Of a DNA stretch of 64,000 nucleotides, positions 33,311-44,577 are shown in pieces. Each line of letters opens with the position of its first letter. The stretch's first letter is position 1. A model generated the notes under the pieces. That model did not search any database. It was given only the letters and a program-made list of their open reading frames with translations, and had not been told where the DNA came from. Source of the stretch: Cervus elaphus (taxonomy: Eukaryota > Chordata > Mammalia > Artiodactyla > Cervidae); contig NC_057820.1 of the NCBI RefSeq assembly GCF_910594005.1, positions 9,615,001-9,679,000 of the forward strand, read 5' to 3'. Made by a program: the position numbers and the translations under genes.

Positions 33311-34749
33311 CATAGCTTCTTCTGATAGAGTCCTATTTACTCTTAACATTTATCTTTCCCCACCAAGACAGATTTAATCAAGCTCTCTTCATTCCAAAGC
33401 AATTTGTACGGAAGTCTATTCATTGCAAAATACTGAAGTTACACTTTTATACACATATCATCTTCAAAAGACTTTAAGATATATGTGGGTCAGCACCTTT
33501 GGGGAAATTGTGTCCATAATGCCAGGATAGTTAAAGTCTGTGGGATGAACAAGTTAACAAATAAATTGGCAAAAACAACCAGGTTGAAAGATTAATGTGC
33601 TCTCCATTATTATATTTTGCTTTACTTTCTGTTGAGATAAATTAGCTGGTGATAGTTTAATGAGATGTTTTTAAAATAAAATATCTATCATAGACACTTC
33701 TAAATTTGCATGCCAAATGCATTGGCCATCACATACAGAAATATATAAGTTTATGGCCATGATTGTCGTTTTATGTCATATGTATCATGCTGTGTGCATT
33801 TAATTTACACTGTTTTTATAAAAGAAGTTTATTGGATATTTATGTATGTAAAAGTACTGCGTAAAATCATGTGGAGCAGAACTTAAAAAAAAAGAAAGAT
33901 CCTGCAAGAACCTCTAAACATTGCCTTCTCTATAAAATGAGAGAGAATAGTGGCACAAAGTTGTAAAAATCAGCTTTTCAAAACCCTAGAAATTAAGCAA
34001 AGACTTGTGGTAATTCAGGAAGTATGTATTCAAGACAAACAACTGAATCTCAGTAAAAACAGTAAACTTAAAAAAAAAAAAAAAACAGTAAACTTGTGAC
34101 ACTTTAATTTTCCTGATTCCTTTCCTCTCTTCCAAGCCCCCAGGATAACCTTAAAAGTAAAGAGACTGCAATCACTGAGAAAACCACCAGTCTGAAGCCA
34201 AAGAAGAGGGAAAATTTTGTTGGGGCTCCTTAAAGCCCCATTTCCATAGAAATGACATCGTTAGACTTATCTAGTAGTTCTCTGCAAAACCCTATTTGCA
34301 AAGCTGTCTTTATTAGACATTACTGAGAGTTCATCTAGTGCAAACAACCTTTCAAAGGGGCATTTATCTAAATCAATCAGAGGCAATTGTTGACTGTCAT
34401 AGCTACCTACACAATAGATAACAAATGAGACTAAGGTTAATCAGGAAGCTTAAGAGGAATATTTTGGAAATGAGAACTTTACAGAGGATTTTGAAAAGCT
34501 CTGTTACATTCCTGAGAATCCAAAAGGCACTTGTATGGTATAAGAACATGGGTATGAGACTGCATGTATGCTCAGGAAAGACCAAAGAAAACCATAAGTT
34601 CTCAGTCTTGCCTAATTCTGAACAGAAGTACAACAGAAAGTTAAATCAAAGGTGGAATTATTAAATTTATTAATCAATGTTAAATCCATGCCCTAACATG
34701 TATCTTTTTCTTCTGGTGTCATATCTTTTTGCCTTTTGAGCTGACAAAA
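33311..34749. other. 1.4 kb without a recognised element apart from a tail-only insertion
   Basis: AT-rich. It contains the flanked poly(A) at 34055-34095. The frames at 34403-34664 overlap on both strands and have no domain. Confidence 0.4.
34055..34095 (+). repeat. Tail-only retro-insertion: poly(A) between 15-bp direct repeats
   Basis: 'aaaaacagtaaactt' occurs at 34055-34069 and again at 34081-34095. Only A's lie between. This is the structure left when an L1-type insertion copies nothing beyond the poly(A) tail. Confidence 0.8.
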
Positions 34750-35203
34750 TTCCATATAGTCAAAGTTATCATTTTTCCAGTAGTCATCTAAGGATGTGAG
34801 AGTTGGACCATAAAGAAGGCCAAGCACCAAACTGATGCTTTCAAATTTTGGGACTGGAGAAGACTCTTGAGAGTCCCTTGAAAATCAAGGCGATCAAATC
34901 AGTCAATCCTAATAGAAATCAATCCTGAATATTCATTGGAAGGATTGATGCTGAAGCTGAAGTTCCAATACTTTGACCATCTGATGTGAAGAACTGACTC
35001 ATTGGAAAAGACCCTGATGATGGGAAATATTGAGGGCAGGAGGAAAAGGGGATAACAAAAAATGAGATGGCTGGATGGCATCACTGACTCAATGAACATG
35101 AACTTGAGCCAGCTCCAGGAGATAGTGAAGGACAAGGAATCCTGGCGTACTTCAGTTCATGGGGTCGCAAACAGTCAGACACGACTTAGCAACTGAACAA
35201 CAA
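34750..35203 (+). mobile_element. BovB LINE 3' end
   Basis: It starts in the C-terminal coding part ('catatagtcaaagttatcat') and ends 'cacgacttagcaactgaaca'. Numerous substitutions and loss of the frame mark an older copy. Confidence 0.94.
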
Positions 35204-35608
35204 ACATGCATACTGACTTTTTCATGAAAGACTGGGAAATGTATTGGTTTCAGGCATTTAAGGACATCTTTGTCACATCATAAGCTGATCATTAAGTTAA
35301 ATGGGCTGATATTTCAGTGGTCACAAACAAAAAAGAATAAATATATTATAGAAATGTTTCAGAAAAGTAATCAGATGAACAAAACCACTACAAACAGCAA
35401 TAATTAAAAAATTCCTAGAAATAGTGGAGCATCTGATTTCCAGAATTGTCAGATTATATTATTTAAAATGCCCAATTTTCAACAACTGTGACCAAAAAAG
35501 TCTATGAGACATATAAAGAAACAGGAGTGTATGGAACATATACAGGGGGAACATAGTTAACAGAAACCATATCTAGGAAAGCTCTAATATTGAACTTACT
35601 AGAAAAAT

Positions 35609-35660
35609 ACTTTCAGATATTTTATTTTATTTATTTATTTATTAACTTTCAGATATTTTA
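35609..35660 (-). repeat. Tail-only retro-insertion: (TTTA)n between 16-bp direct repeats
   Basis: 'actttcagatatttta' occurs at 35609-35624 and exactly again at 35645-35660. The 20 bases between are 'ttttatttatttatttatta', the reverse complement of an A-rich SINE/LINE tail. The minus-strand junction reads TTT/AAAATATC, matching the L1 endonuclease preference. Confidence 0.85.
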
Positions 35661-35790
35661 AATGCAGTCAAAAATCTAAGGAAAATTATGTCTAAAGAAC
35701 TACAGAAGAGAATAAAAGTAATGTCTCACCAAGTGAAGAATATCAAGAAAAAAATTATACATAAAAGATACTTTTATGACAATTTTATCA

Positions 35791-35837
35791 TTTAACTGGA
35801 TAAAATACAAAAGAAAGATAACTTTTATCCAGTTAAA
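35791..35837. repeat. Inverted repeat with 15-bp perfect arms
   Basis: 'tttaactggataaaa' (35791-35805) is exactly complementary to 'ttttatccagttaaa' (35823-35837), with a 17-base loop. It lies within the L1 remains and could form a stable hairpin. Confidence 0.9.
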
Positions 35838-36828
35838 AGATAGAAATTGTCAGAATGGCAAAAATATATTAAACTATACACCATTTACAAAAGCTATACT
35901 TCACATTCAATGAATTGAATAGGTTGACATGAAAATGTAGAAAAAGATAAATCAAGTAAATAATAAAGAGAACTGAGGTGGCTGCACTAATATCAGATAA
36001 AATATATTTTAAGCCAAAAATTATCACTAAAAACAGAGGATAATACAGTTGACCAATGAAAAACATGAGTTTGAAGAGTATGAGTAGACTTATATGGATT
36101 TTTTTTTTCCAGTCAATACATTGGAAATATTTTTGGAGATTTTTTACAATTTGAAAAAAAAAAAACCTCAAAAATGAACCATATAGCCTAGAAATATTAA
36201 AAAAAAATAAAATAAGTTGGAGTTAGATAAGTCCTTAATAAATAAAATATATTTAGATCTAGTCTACTTTATCATTTACTACATGAAATATCAAAAATCT
36301 AATATAAAAAGTTAAATTTTATCAAAATTTACACATTCAAACACTATAGACCCTACTTGGCACAATTTGCAGTTGAGAGAAATGTAAAGCAATATGAAGA
36401 TGCTGTTTTAAATTCAAATAGCATAAAATTAACTGTTGTATGTACTCTACTAATATAATCATTCTATCCACTTTCTATTACTATTGCACTGAACTGAATA
36501 GTTGTGAGCATTCATTTAAAATGCTGTATGATGCTAATCATCTCTCTATAAATGGTTTGTCTTTCTAATAAACTGTGTATCACAGTAAAAAGTGATCTTT
36601 CATTGTTCTCACATATTTTTTGTGTTTAGTGCCATATATGGTAAACCTTGAAAAATACCATAGGACCCATATGAAGTGCCAATGCCAAGCATTGGAAGTG
36701 CTCCCAAGAAGCAAAGTCACAGTATTACAAGAAAACACTTGATTTTCTTGATATGTATCATTGTTTGAGGTCTACAGCTGCTCTCGTCTACCATTTTAAG
36801 ATAACCACAAATGGAGTACAGACTTTAA

Positions 36829-37262
36829 AAATTGTGAATCACTTTATCGTACATTTTTAACATATAAAATTGTACATCAAATATACTTGATTTTTTTTCT
36901 TTTCATTTTTTTAGAAGTAGGGGAAAGGGAACATGACACGTCTGGAAATTTTCAGAAAAAGGACAGCTGAAGAAAAAAGAAACGTTCAAGCTAAAGACAA
37001 GGAGAGAGAAAGCATGCTTACATCTTACTGTAAATGCAAGTTGTCTTTAGAGTGCTGTTGTCTTTACAATGTTGTGTTAGTTTCTCCTGGACAGCAACTA
37101 GCAACATTAGAAGTCAACTATACTCCAATAGAAATTAATTCTAAAAAATATGAAATAAAGATGAAGAATATTGGAATAAAACAAATATTTCATCTAAAAA
37201 TAAATAAGTGCAAAAAAATAAAACTACCATCTTTAAAAAAAGAAAAAAAAAAAAAAAGATAA
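36829..37262 (+). mobile_element. L1-like insertion within the Tigger, ending in an A-rich tail
   Basis: 'tgaatcactttatcgtac' and 'catcaaatatacttgat', and again 'agaagtcaactatactccaa' near 37110, are typical of L1 3' ends. The block 'tttacaatgttgtgttagtt' near 37065 is the same L1 end in the opposite orientation. Poly(A)-like sequence lies at 37236-37260. The 109-codon frame at 36933-37262 spans this mosaic and matches no protein I know. Confidence 0.55.
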
Positions 37263-38309
37263 AGGAATACTCCATAGAGACCCCTGTAAGAAAAAAAGGA
37301 AAATCTGTAACTCTGTCATTGCAGCCACATCAATAGGCATGAAAACCCTGCACTTTTTGAGAAATACTGTTTTATATTGAAAATACAGCTTTTATGCAGG
37401 TGTAGAATTGCTGTAAGAAATACAAGCCTATAGACTCTAATATGATTTGAAAAAGGCAGTTATTATATAACAACCTAAAGCAAAAGGAAAATGTAGAATC
37501 TAAAGTTGGAGAATTAAATGCCAGAAAAGGATGACTTGATAATTTTAGAAAGAGGTTTGGCTTAAAAATGTCACAATAGCAGGAGAAGAAACTTTTGCCT
37601 ACCAAAAGGCAGCAAATTCTCAGATGCCATGAAGGAAAGTATTGAGGAGAAAAGATATTTGTCCAAACAGGTTTTTAACACAGACGAAAGTGCACTATTC
37701 TGAGAAAAAAATGCAGCAAAGGAAATTTCTTAGTAAGGAAGAGAAGTGAGTACCAAGATTTAAGGCAGACAGGAATAGGCTAACTCTACTGTTTTGTGCA
37801 GGTGAAGTTGGGTTTATGATCAGGATTTCCCGTATTTGTAAAACTGCTAACTCCCAGGCTTGAGGAAAAAGATAAACACCAACTGCCTGTCTTTTGTTTG
37901 CACAGCAGAAAGAGCTGGGCAATGAGAATATTGTCTTTGATCAGTTCCATTGATGCTTTGCCCCTGAAGTCAGAAGTATCATGACAGTGAGGGACTATTC
38001 TTTAAAGGTCTTTTGATATTGGCCGGTGTCCCTGGCTTCATGAGTGCAACACTGAAGCTTTCAGCTTGGTCTACTTGCCACCACCATCCCCACCACATGT
38101 CTAATTCAGCCTCCAGATCTAAGGGTCATAAGAGCCTTTAAGTTTTATTATACACAATACTCTATGAAAAGAGTTTTCAGTGCTATGGAAGAGAACCCTG
38201 AGACATATAACATGATGAAACTCTGAAAGGTTTACATCATTGAATACACCATTGTTATAGAAAAAAATATGAAAGCTATTACATTGGGAGCAAATTCCTG
38301 CTTGGGGGA

Positions 38310-38316
<7 letters not shown>

Positions 38317-38340
<24 letters not shown>

Positions 38341-38341
38341 T
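38317..38341. repeat. (TA)n microsatellite in the Tigger
   Basis: About 12 TA units follow an A10 run. Confidence 0.95.
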
Positions 38342-38779
38342 GTCCAGATGTTGTGCATGACTTCACAGGGTTTATGACAGAGTCAATCAAGGAAAACAGG
38401 AAAAAGATTGTAGATATGGAAAAGAAGGTAGGGGGTGAACATTTCTAAGATACCGATTTTGAGAGAATTCAAGAGCTGATTGATGCCACCAGAGGAATCA
38501 ATAGAAGATGACTTGATGGATATGAATGCTTCTAAATCAGTGCCAGATACTGAGGAAGAAGATGTAGAAGCATCACCAGGAAACAAGTCAGCATTAGACA
38601 AGGGTTCTGATTATTCAAGACAGCATTTGACTTCTTTTACTGTATAGACCCTTCTATGACACAGACACTGGAACTAAAGCAAATGGTGGAAGAAGAATTG
38701 GTACCATATAGAAACATTTTCAGATAAATTAAAATCCAAAATGTGTGAGACAGAAATTGCCCTGTATTTTTATAAAATT

Positions 38780-38993
38780 GGGCTTCCCACACAGCTCAGT
38801 TGGTAAAGCATCTGCCTGCAATACAGAAGACCTGGGTTTAATTCCCAGGTTGGGAAGTTCCCCTGGAGAAGGAAATGGCTCCCCACTCCAGTATTCCTGC
38901 TTGGAGAATCTCATGGACAGAGCAGCCTGGCCGGCTACAGTTCATGGGATCACAAGAGTCAAATATGACTTAGCGCTATCTTTCTTTCTTTCC
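38780..38993 (+). mobile_element. Bov-tA SINE inserted in the transposase pseudogene
   Basis: It has head 'gggcttcccacacagctcag' and 3' end 'aaatatgacttagcg'. 'ataaaatt' at 38772-38779 and 38994-39001 is the target duplication. Confidence 0.94.
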
Positions 38994-39981
38994 ATAAAAT
39001 TACCCTGAGTCTGTTTGCTCCTCCTGCCTCCCACTTCCACCTCCTCCATTTCTTCCTCCTTTGTCACTCACTCCTGATATAGTAAGACCAACTCTTCTTC
39101 CTCCATCTCCTTAGTCTACTCAATGTGAAGATAACAAGGAAGAAGACTCACTTCCACTTAATGAATATTAAAATAATATTAAAATAATCATCATGCTGTA
39201 TAGTAAATAAACTGATCTGCTGTGCGTGTGTCTCCATGTGAAAATATAATAAACATATAGCAAAAGAATATGATTTATTTTTTGTCATCATAATCATCAT
39301 TATCTATGTACATATTGCATGAGACATTGTATGAAGGCTTGTACTGAAGTGCATAGTCCATCCTTTCATGGGCATAAGGTGAGTGATATTTAATACGAAA
39401 CTAATGTGCTAGTTTTCTCACTGTCTTATAATTCTACTTCCAAAGAATTACATTACTGAGTAATAAGCCTCTCTCCCCTGCTTAGAGAAACTACATATCA
39501 ACATATATTACAGGTAAGTGTTGTTTTTTTTTTTAAACAATGTAACAACATTTCCAATACCATATTACAAACATGACTGCATGATCATGAACAAGACAAG
39601 GATGTCTACTCTCACCACCTCTATTCAACATTGTATTGAAAGATCTAGCGTCAACAATTTTTTGCGATAAAAATAAAAGTTAGCCGGACTACATGACAGT
39701 AAAACTATCTCTACTTGAAGATGGAGTTAACTTGTAACTAGAAAATCCTTAAGAATATACTAAAACATTCTCTAGAGCTTATAAGTTCAGCAAATTTGCA
39801 GTACTTAAGGTCAATACATAAAAGTCGGTTGTGTTTCTCTACACTAGCATTGGACAACATGGGAGTTAATTTAGATGCTATTTAAAATAGAATAAAAATA
39901 ATAAGATATTGAAGAACACATTTAATATGATTTGGACACTGAAAACAACAAAAAAAATTTTTTGACAGAAATTAAAGACCT

Positions 39982-40173
39982 GAGTTGCTGGGAAAGATTG
40001 AGGGCAGGAGGAGAAGGGGAAGACAGAGGATGAGATGGTTGGATGGCATCACCAACTCAATGGACACGAGTTTGAGTAAACTCCGGGAGTTGGTGATGGA
40101 CAGGGAGGCCTGGAGTGCTGCGGTTCATGGGGTTGCAAAGAGTCGGACACGAATGAGTGTCTGAACTGAACTG
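39982..40173 (+). mobile_element. Bov-A2 in L1 ORF2, with target-site duplication
   Basis: 'gggaaagattgagggcagga' to 'gtctgaactgaactg'. 'aaagacct' is repeated at 39974-39981 and 40174-40181. Confidence 0.94.
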
Positions 40174-41496
40174 AAAGACCTAAATAAATGGAGAGACGCT
40201 CCACACTCTTGGATTGGGAGACTCAATACTGTTAAGATTGTAATACCTACAAATTCAACAAAATTCCTATTAAATCCCAGATGTAGAAGTTATTTGCAGA
40301 AGTTTACGATCATAGAACTCATGAGGAAATGCAAGGGACCAGAACATTCAAAACATACTTGAAGAATAAAGTTGGAGAACTCACACTTATTGACTTCAAA
40401 CCTTACTACAAAGGTACCATTATCATGACCATGTGGTACTGGCATAAAGATAAAAGTAGAGATCAATGGAGTAGATTAAGATTCTTTGGTCAAAGTGATT
40501 CTTGTCCAGACTGCTAAGAAAGAGCAATGTGGAAAGAATAGTCTTTTCAGCAAATGGATCTGGGACAGCTAGATATTCACATGCAAAATAATGGAATTCT
40601 ACCTTTACTTACATCATATACAAAAAGCAAAACAAATAAATGAAAGATCTAAATGTGAGAATGTAAGAACTAAAACCATATATATACACTTGGAAGAAAA
40701 TATAGAGGTAAATCTTATGACCTTGGACTAGGCAATTTTTTAATTTATAAAACCAAAAACAAAAGTAACAAGACAAGAAAGAGACAAATTGAATTTTATA
40801 AAAACAAGAAAACTTTTAGTGGGAAAATGAAACCCACAGAAAGGAAGAAAATAATTGGAAACCATATACCTGAAGAGGAATTTATATCCAAGAATGCAAA
40901 AGAATATTTTAAAAATATACTTACAGTTCGATAATAAATATTCAATTCAATGATGAATTTTGGTAGACATTTCTCCAAAAAAGATACGTAAATGGCCAAG
41001 AATTACATGAATATAAGCTTATCACCTTTAGTTGCTAAAAAATGCAAATCAAAATCATGAGTTACCCTGAGTTACCATTTCATACCTGCTAGAATGGCTA
41101 TAATCAAAAGGTCAGATAATAGCAAGTCTTGGTGGAGATGTAGAGGAATCAGAACACTCATAACCTGTGGGTTAGAATAGTAAACAGCACAGTAACTTTG
41201 AACACAGTTTCACATTTCTTCAAAATGTTAAATATAAAATTGCAACATGACTTACCATTTCCACTCCTAGGTATCTACCAAGAGGGATGGAAATGCATAT
41301 CCACACACAAACACACATTAATATTCACAGCAGCATTATTTATGATGGATAAAATATAAAAATTCCAGTTATTTGATGAGCTCTAAAGGCTTATTAACAT
41401 TGGAATAGATAAGCAACACATAGCATATCCACACAATAGAATACTATTTGGCAAAAAAAAAAAAAAAGGAATAAACTGCTGATTCCTGGTATAACA

Positions 41497-41750
41497 TGCT
41501 GCTGCTGCTGCTAAGTCACTTCAATTGTGTCCAACTCTGTGTGACCCCATAGATGGCAGCCAACCAGGCTCCCCTGTCCCTGGGATTCTCCAGGCAAGAA
41601 TACCCGAGTGGGTTGCCATTTTCTTCTCCAATGCACACATGCTAAGCCACCTCAGTCACGTCCGACTCTGTGTGACGCTATGGACAGCAGCCCACCAGGC
41701 TCCTCTGTCCACAGAATTCTCTAGGAAAGAATACTGGAGTGGGTTGCTAT
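41497..41750 (-). mobile_element. Dimer of two head-less Bov-tA units with (GCT)n start
   Basis: Two 3' units lie in tandem. The first runs from 'ctgctgctgctaagtcactt' to about 41630, the second from 'gctaagccacctcagtcacg' to 41750. Both stop at the 'gagtgggttgc' block. The AGC-type tail and retained CpGs ('cacgtccgac') point to a recent subfamily. 'ataacatg' / 'acaacatg' flank it. Confidence 0.9.
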
Positions 41751-42264
41751 ACAACATGAATGAACCTTAAAGATATTAAATTAAAGAAGCCACATATTGT
41801 GATTCCATTTACATGCAATGTCCAGAATAGACAAATCTATAGATGCAGATTGTACATTAGTGGTCAACACAAGGTGTGGGGGGATAATGGATATGGGATG
41901 TCTTTTAAGGTTATAAAAATGCCCAATACCCCTATAATAGTGATGGTGATGGTTGAACAACTTTGTGAATATAATAAAATCCAGTGAACTGTACACTTAA
42001 AAGTATAAATAGTACAACTTTAAAAGGGTGAAATATTTCTGAATTTTAAAAACACTTGAAGCTTACTATGCTGAATAACTGATCTCCAAAACCCAAGTTT
42101 CCTGAATGCATGTACACAAGCTATATAAAGATGCAAACAGATGTTCCGTGTTAAGGTAAAGTGCTGATATTAGGATAAGTGTGGTGTTACCTGGCATATG
42201 GTCTTCATAGTAATGAATATTAGTCACTATCTATGTTCGAAGATGTTTCTTAAGTGGTATTATC

Positions 42265-42430
42265 TGCACATTTTCATCTAAATCCTCATACAATTCTTTG
42301 AGGGTTTATAAAACCTATTATTTTATAAGTGGGCAAACCAAAGCTTTAGTGATTAAGACATTAGTCCAAAACCTCTTAATGTGTAGCCAGATTTCTATTG
42401 AGATATGTCTGACTCCAAAGTTGATATCAT
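42265..42430 (+). mobile_element. MIR SINE
   Basis: 'attttcatctaaatcctcat' to 'gatatgtctgactccaaag' follows the MIR core to its 3' side. Confidence 0.75.
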
Positions 42431-42870
42431 TCCACTGAAGTATAACTTTTTATTAATTAATAGATAAAATAATTGATAAATCTTATCAATAAATACATAT
42501 TTTAATTTTTATGGTGAGTTAATTTTAATGACAGTAAAATATCAGGAAAAACGAATGCTTTCATTGAAATAACATGTGGGAAAGAGTAAACAACCAGAAA
42601 GCAAATTAATTATGGTGAAAACTCTAAGAAAATGATTATATAGATAGAAAAATTAGATAGATAGAGGATAGATAGTTAAGGGGGTATGATAAACAGAAAT
42701 TGAGTAGTAAGGAGAAAGTGACCTGTAAGCTAAGACCTGAATAATGAACAAACCAACTCTACAAAAACCTAGAGGAAGAGTATCTCAGAACAACTACTAC
42801 AAAGACTTTAGGCAAGAATGTGCTTGGACAGGAAAGCAAGGCAAATATTGCTAGAGTATAACAATAAAGA
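42431..42870. other. AT-rich DNA, GATA-like simple repeat and part of an ancient repeat
   Basis: 42640-42678 has an interrupted (TAGA)n repeat. 42720-42865 together with 43100-43165 ('gaaggctttgtagacctgaa') resembles a mammal-wide medium-copy repeat that the Bov-tA interrupts. I cannot name the family. Confidence 0.45.
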
Positions 42871-43091
42871 CTCCCCTGACTTCCATGGTGATTCAGACGA
42901 TAAAGCATATGCCTACAATGCAGGAGATTCCGGGTTCAATCCCTGGGTCGGAAAGATCTCCTGGAGAAGGAAATGGCAACCCATTCCAGTATTCTTGCCT
43001 GGAAAATCCCACTGATGGAGGAGCCTGGTAGGCTGCAGTCCATGGAATTGCAAAGATTCGGACATGACTGAGCGACATCACTTTCACTTTC
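42871..43091 (+). mobile_element. Bov-tA SINE
   Basis: It runs from 'ctcccctgacttccatggtg' to 'gagcgacatcactttcactt'. It is flanked by 'taacaataaag' and 'taatgataaag', an imperfect target duplication. Confidence 0.95.
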
Positions 43092-43202
43092 ATAATGATA
43101 AAGGTAGAATGGTAGTATCTAAAATCTGAGAGCCACGCACAGGCCAAATTATAGAAGGCTTTGTAGACCTGAATAATGGTTTGAGAGAGGAAGGGAACAA
43201 CA

Positions 43203-43265
43203 GTCATGATGATACTGATGATGACAAAGGTCATGATGATGACAAGGATGATGGTCATGATAACT
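43203..43265. repeat. ATG-rich degenerate tandem repeat
   Basis: Repeated 'catgatgat' and 'gatgatgacaa' words form a short trinucleotide-based array. Confidence 0.85.
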
Positions 43266-43289
43266 CTACCAAACAGAAGCAAAATCAGT

Positions 43290-43480
43290 GAGCACACCTG
43301 ATATGTGTCAGCATTTTGCTAAGATTTGATATATGTTGTTCTCACTTACTCTTCTTTAAAACCATGGTGAAAAAGACAGTCATCTCCATTTTACACAAGA
43401 GAAACCCAGGCTCAGAGCAGACTATCCCAAGACCACACAGCTAAATGAATGTGAGGGGAAAGGTTCAATCTATTTGACTC
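43290..43480 (+). mobile_element. MIR SINE
   Basis: 'cagtcatctccattttacac', 'gaaacccaggctcagagcag' and 'agaccacacagctaaatgaa' give a clear MIR core. Confidence 0.85.
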
Positions 43481-44319
43481 GTTTACCAAAATTGCTAGCC
43501 CCAGCTGCTTTCCAAGAGAAAATTCTGTGACAGAACACTGTGTACCTTTATTATTCAGCAATATTTTTAGTTGAATTAGACAGAAGTTTATTTTGCCCAC
43601 CAAATGTTTCTTGCGCATGTTCTATTCACACTGTGATAGGTACTAATTCTTAAGGATTTAATGGTCATTATTTATATCCCTAGGACTCCAAGAATACCAG
43701 TGTCATGATTCCACAAACAACCTTCACCTTTAGAGTTGTCATTCTGGGTTGCCACCTTTGAGAATATTTTCAGTGCGTACTTTATGTTCTGGGGACATAA
43801 TATCCTGATTTCACTGCAAAACTCAGCTTGCGTGACTCAAAGGCTGTGGCAGGTTCAGGCTGTCAGTTATTAAGCAGGTTGCTCTAAATAAACAGGCAAG
43901 ATCTTGTTATTTTGACATGCAGTTACAGAAAAGAGCTGGCAGCCCCATGAGTATAAAATGAAATGTCAAAGAGTCCGGGGATATGTCATTGTCCAAGAAA
44001 AGCCATCAGCAACTGCCTGGGAAAACATCAGATTTACATTTACTCTCCCAAGTAGTAAACAATATTGACAAGTGAAATGTTTCTTGTGTTCTGTCCTCTG
44101 GGAGAATTTTAAGAAAGACAAATGATACCTTTTTTGTGGTTGTTTTTTAAGAGGTTCAAATATGGGTCAGAGCAGTGAGAAAAAGCTGCAAAGATGATGT
44201 GAAAGAAGACTCTGCCCCTTCACAGAGACACGTCCCATCTGAGAATGGTTCTGAAGGTGAGAGAAAAAGAGAAATATTTATTTTTCCTTACATAAAGCTT
44301 GAGCCCTGCTAATTATTTT
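43481..44319. other. Repeat-poor DNA
   Basis: Of more balanced composition than its neighbours, around 43740-44080. There is no recognised transposon and no open frame of note. It is a candidate for conserved non-coding sequence only if alignment supports it. Confidence 0.4.
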
Positions 44320-44415
44320 TGGGAAACTGAGGCTAAGTAGCAGGGAGTCTGCCCAAGACATTATTGCTGGATAGCAGCAGAACCAGGATTTTTACCTGGG
44401 TCTCCTGCCCCTTGA
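44320..44415 (+). mobile_element. MIR SINE fragment
   Basis: 'gggaaactgaggctaagtag' and 'agcagaaccaggatttttac' match the MIR core. Confidence 0.75.
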
Positions 44416-44577
44416 GCATGCAGAAACACTCTCTGTGTGAGAAAGAAACCACACAGATCTTTTCCTAGGGGAAAGGAGATTATCCCAGTCATACTAATTG
44501 GCCAGACTGACTGCACAGTTAAATGTCTTCTCAAGATGCTGAAGCATAATTGTGAACATATCTACATGTTATATGTC

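Larger units (their letters stand above)
35330..36043 (+). mobile_element. Old L1: ORF1-region and early ORF2 remains, split by a Tigger transposon
   Basis: 35480-35760 resembles L1 sequence around ORF1 ('tattgaacttactagaaaaa', 'tctaaggaaaattatgtcta'). 35845-36043 resembles early ORF2 ('ggctgcactaatatcagata', 'ttttaagccaaaaatta'). The stretch stops at the TA where the Tigger begins. Later ORF2 sequence is found beyond the Tigger from 39586, in the same orientation and order. Confidence 0.7.
36680..39170 (+). pseudogene. Tigger2-like transposase pseudogene
   Basis: The intact protein is a cut-and-paste transposase with an N-terminal helix-turn-helix DNA-binding part and a DDE-type catalytic domain. 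Recognisable blocks appear in order. Near 36740-36810 'LDMYHCLRSTAALVYHFKI' belongs to the first helix-turn-helix. Near 37330-37360 'GMKTLHFLRNT' follows an insertion. Near 38465-38490 comes 'IQELIDAT'. From 38613 one open frame reads 'FKTAFDFFY' and 'LKQMVEEELVPYRNIFR'. An acidic 'EEDSLPLNE' end lies near 39140-39168. Frameshifts and stops separate the blocks. At about 38014-38030 the expected 'LDNAPG' catalytic block reads 'LAGVPG', so the second catalytic aspartate is lost. It is clearly inactive. Confidence 0.85.
36046..39585 (+). mobile_element. Tigger2-like DNA transposon (pogo group of Tc1/mariner)
   Basis: The left terminal repeat starts CAGTTGACC at 36046, immediately after a TA (36044-36045), as required for this superfamily. 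The terminal region follows the recalled Tigger2/MER8 consensus ('gagtttgaagagtatgagta', then 'acattggaaatatttttgg'). The body carries transposase remains and a 3' untranslated region to about 39585, where L1 sequence resumes. The right terminal repeat is not visible. Later insertions inside it: an A-rich L1-like piece at about 36829-37262 and a Bov-tA at 38780-38993. Confidence 0.85.
39586..42045 (+). mobile_element. Old L1: ORF2 3' half and 3' end
   Basis: It starts inside the reverse-transcriptase region ('gaacaagacaaggatgtcta' is a well-known L1 ORF2 block). It continues through 'catgaccatgtggtactggc' near 40425 and 'aatgcaaatcaaaatcatga' near 41043 to 'cattatttatgatggataa' near 41335. 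The end near 42040 has no clear poly(A). Stops and indels are everywhere. Insertions: Bov-A2 at 39982-40173 and a Bov-tA dimer at 41497-41750. Together with 35330-36043 this is probably one element with an internal loss. Confidence 0.85.

Noticed and set aside
36933..37262. Lysine-rich 109-codon frame
   Set aside because: It spans an A-rich L1-like mosaic inside the Tigger. The lysines come from poly(A)-like DNA.
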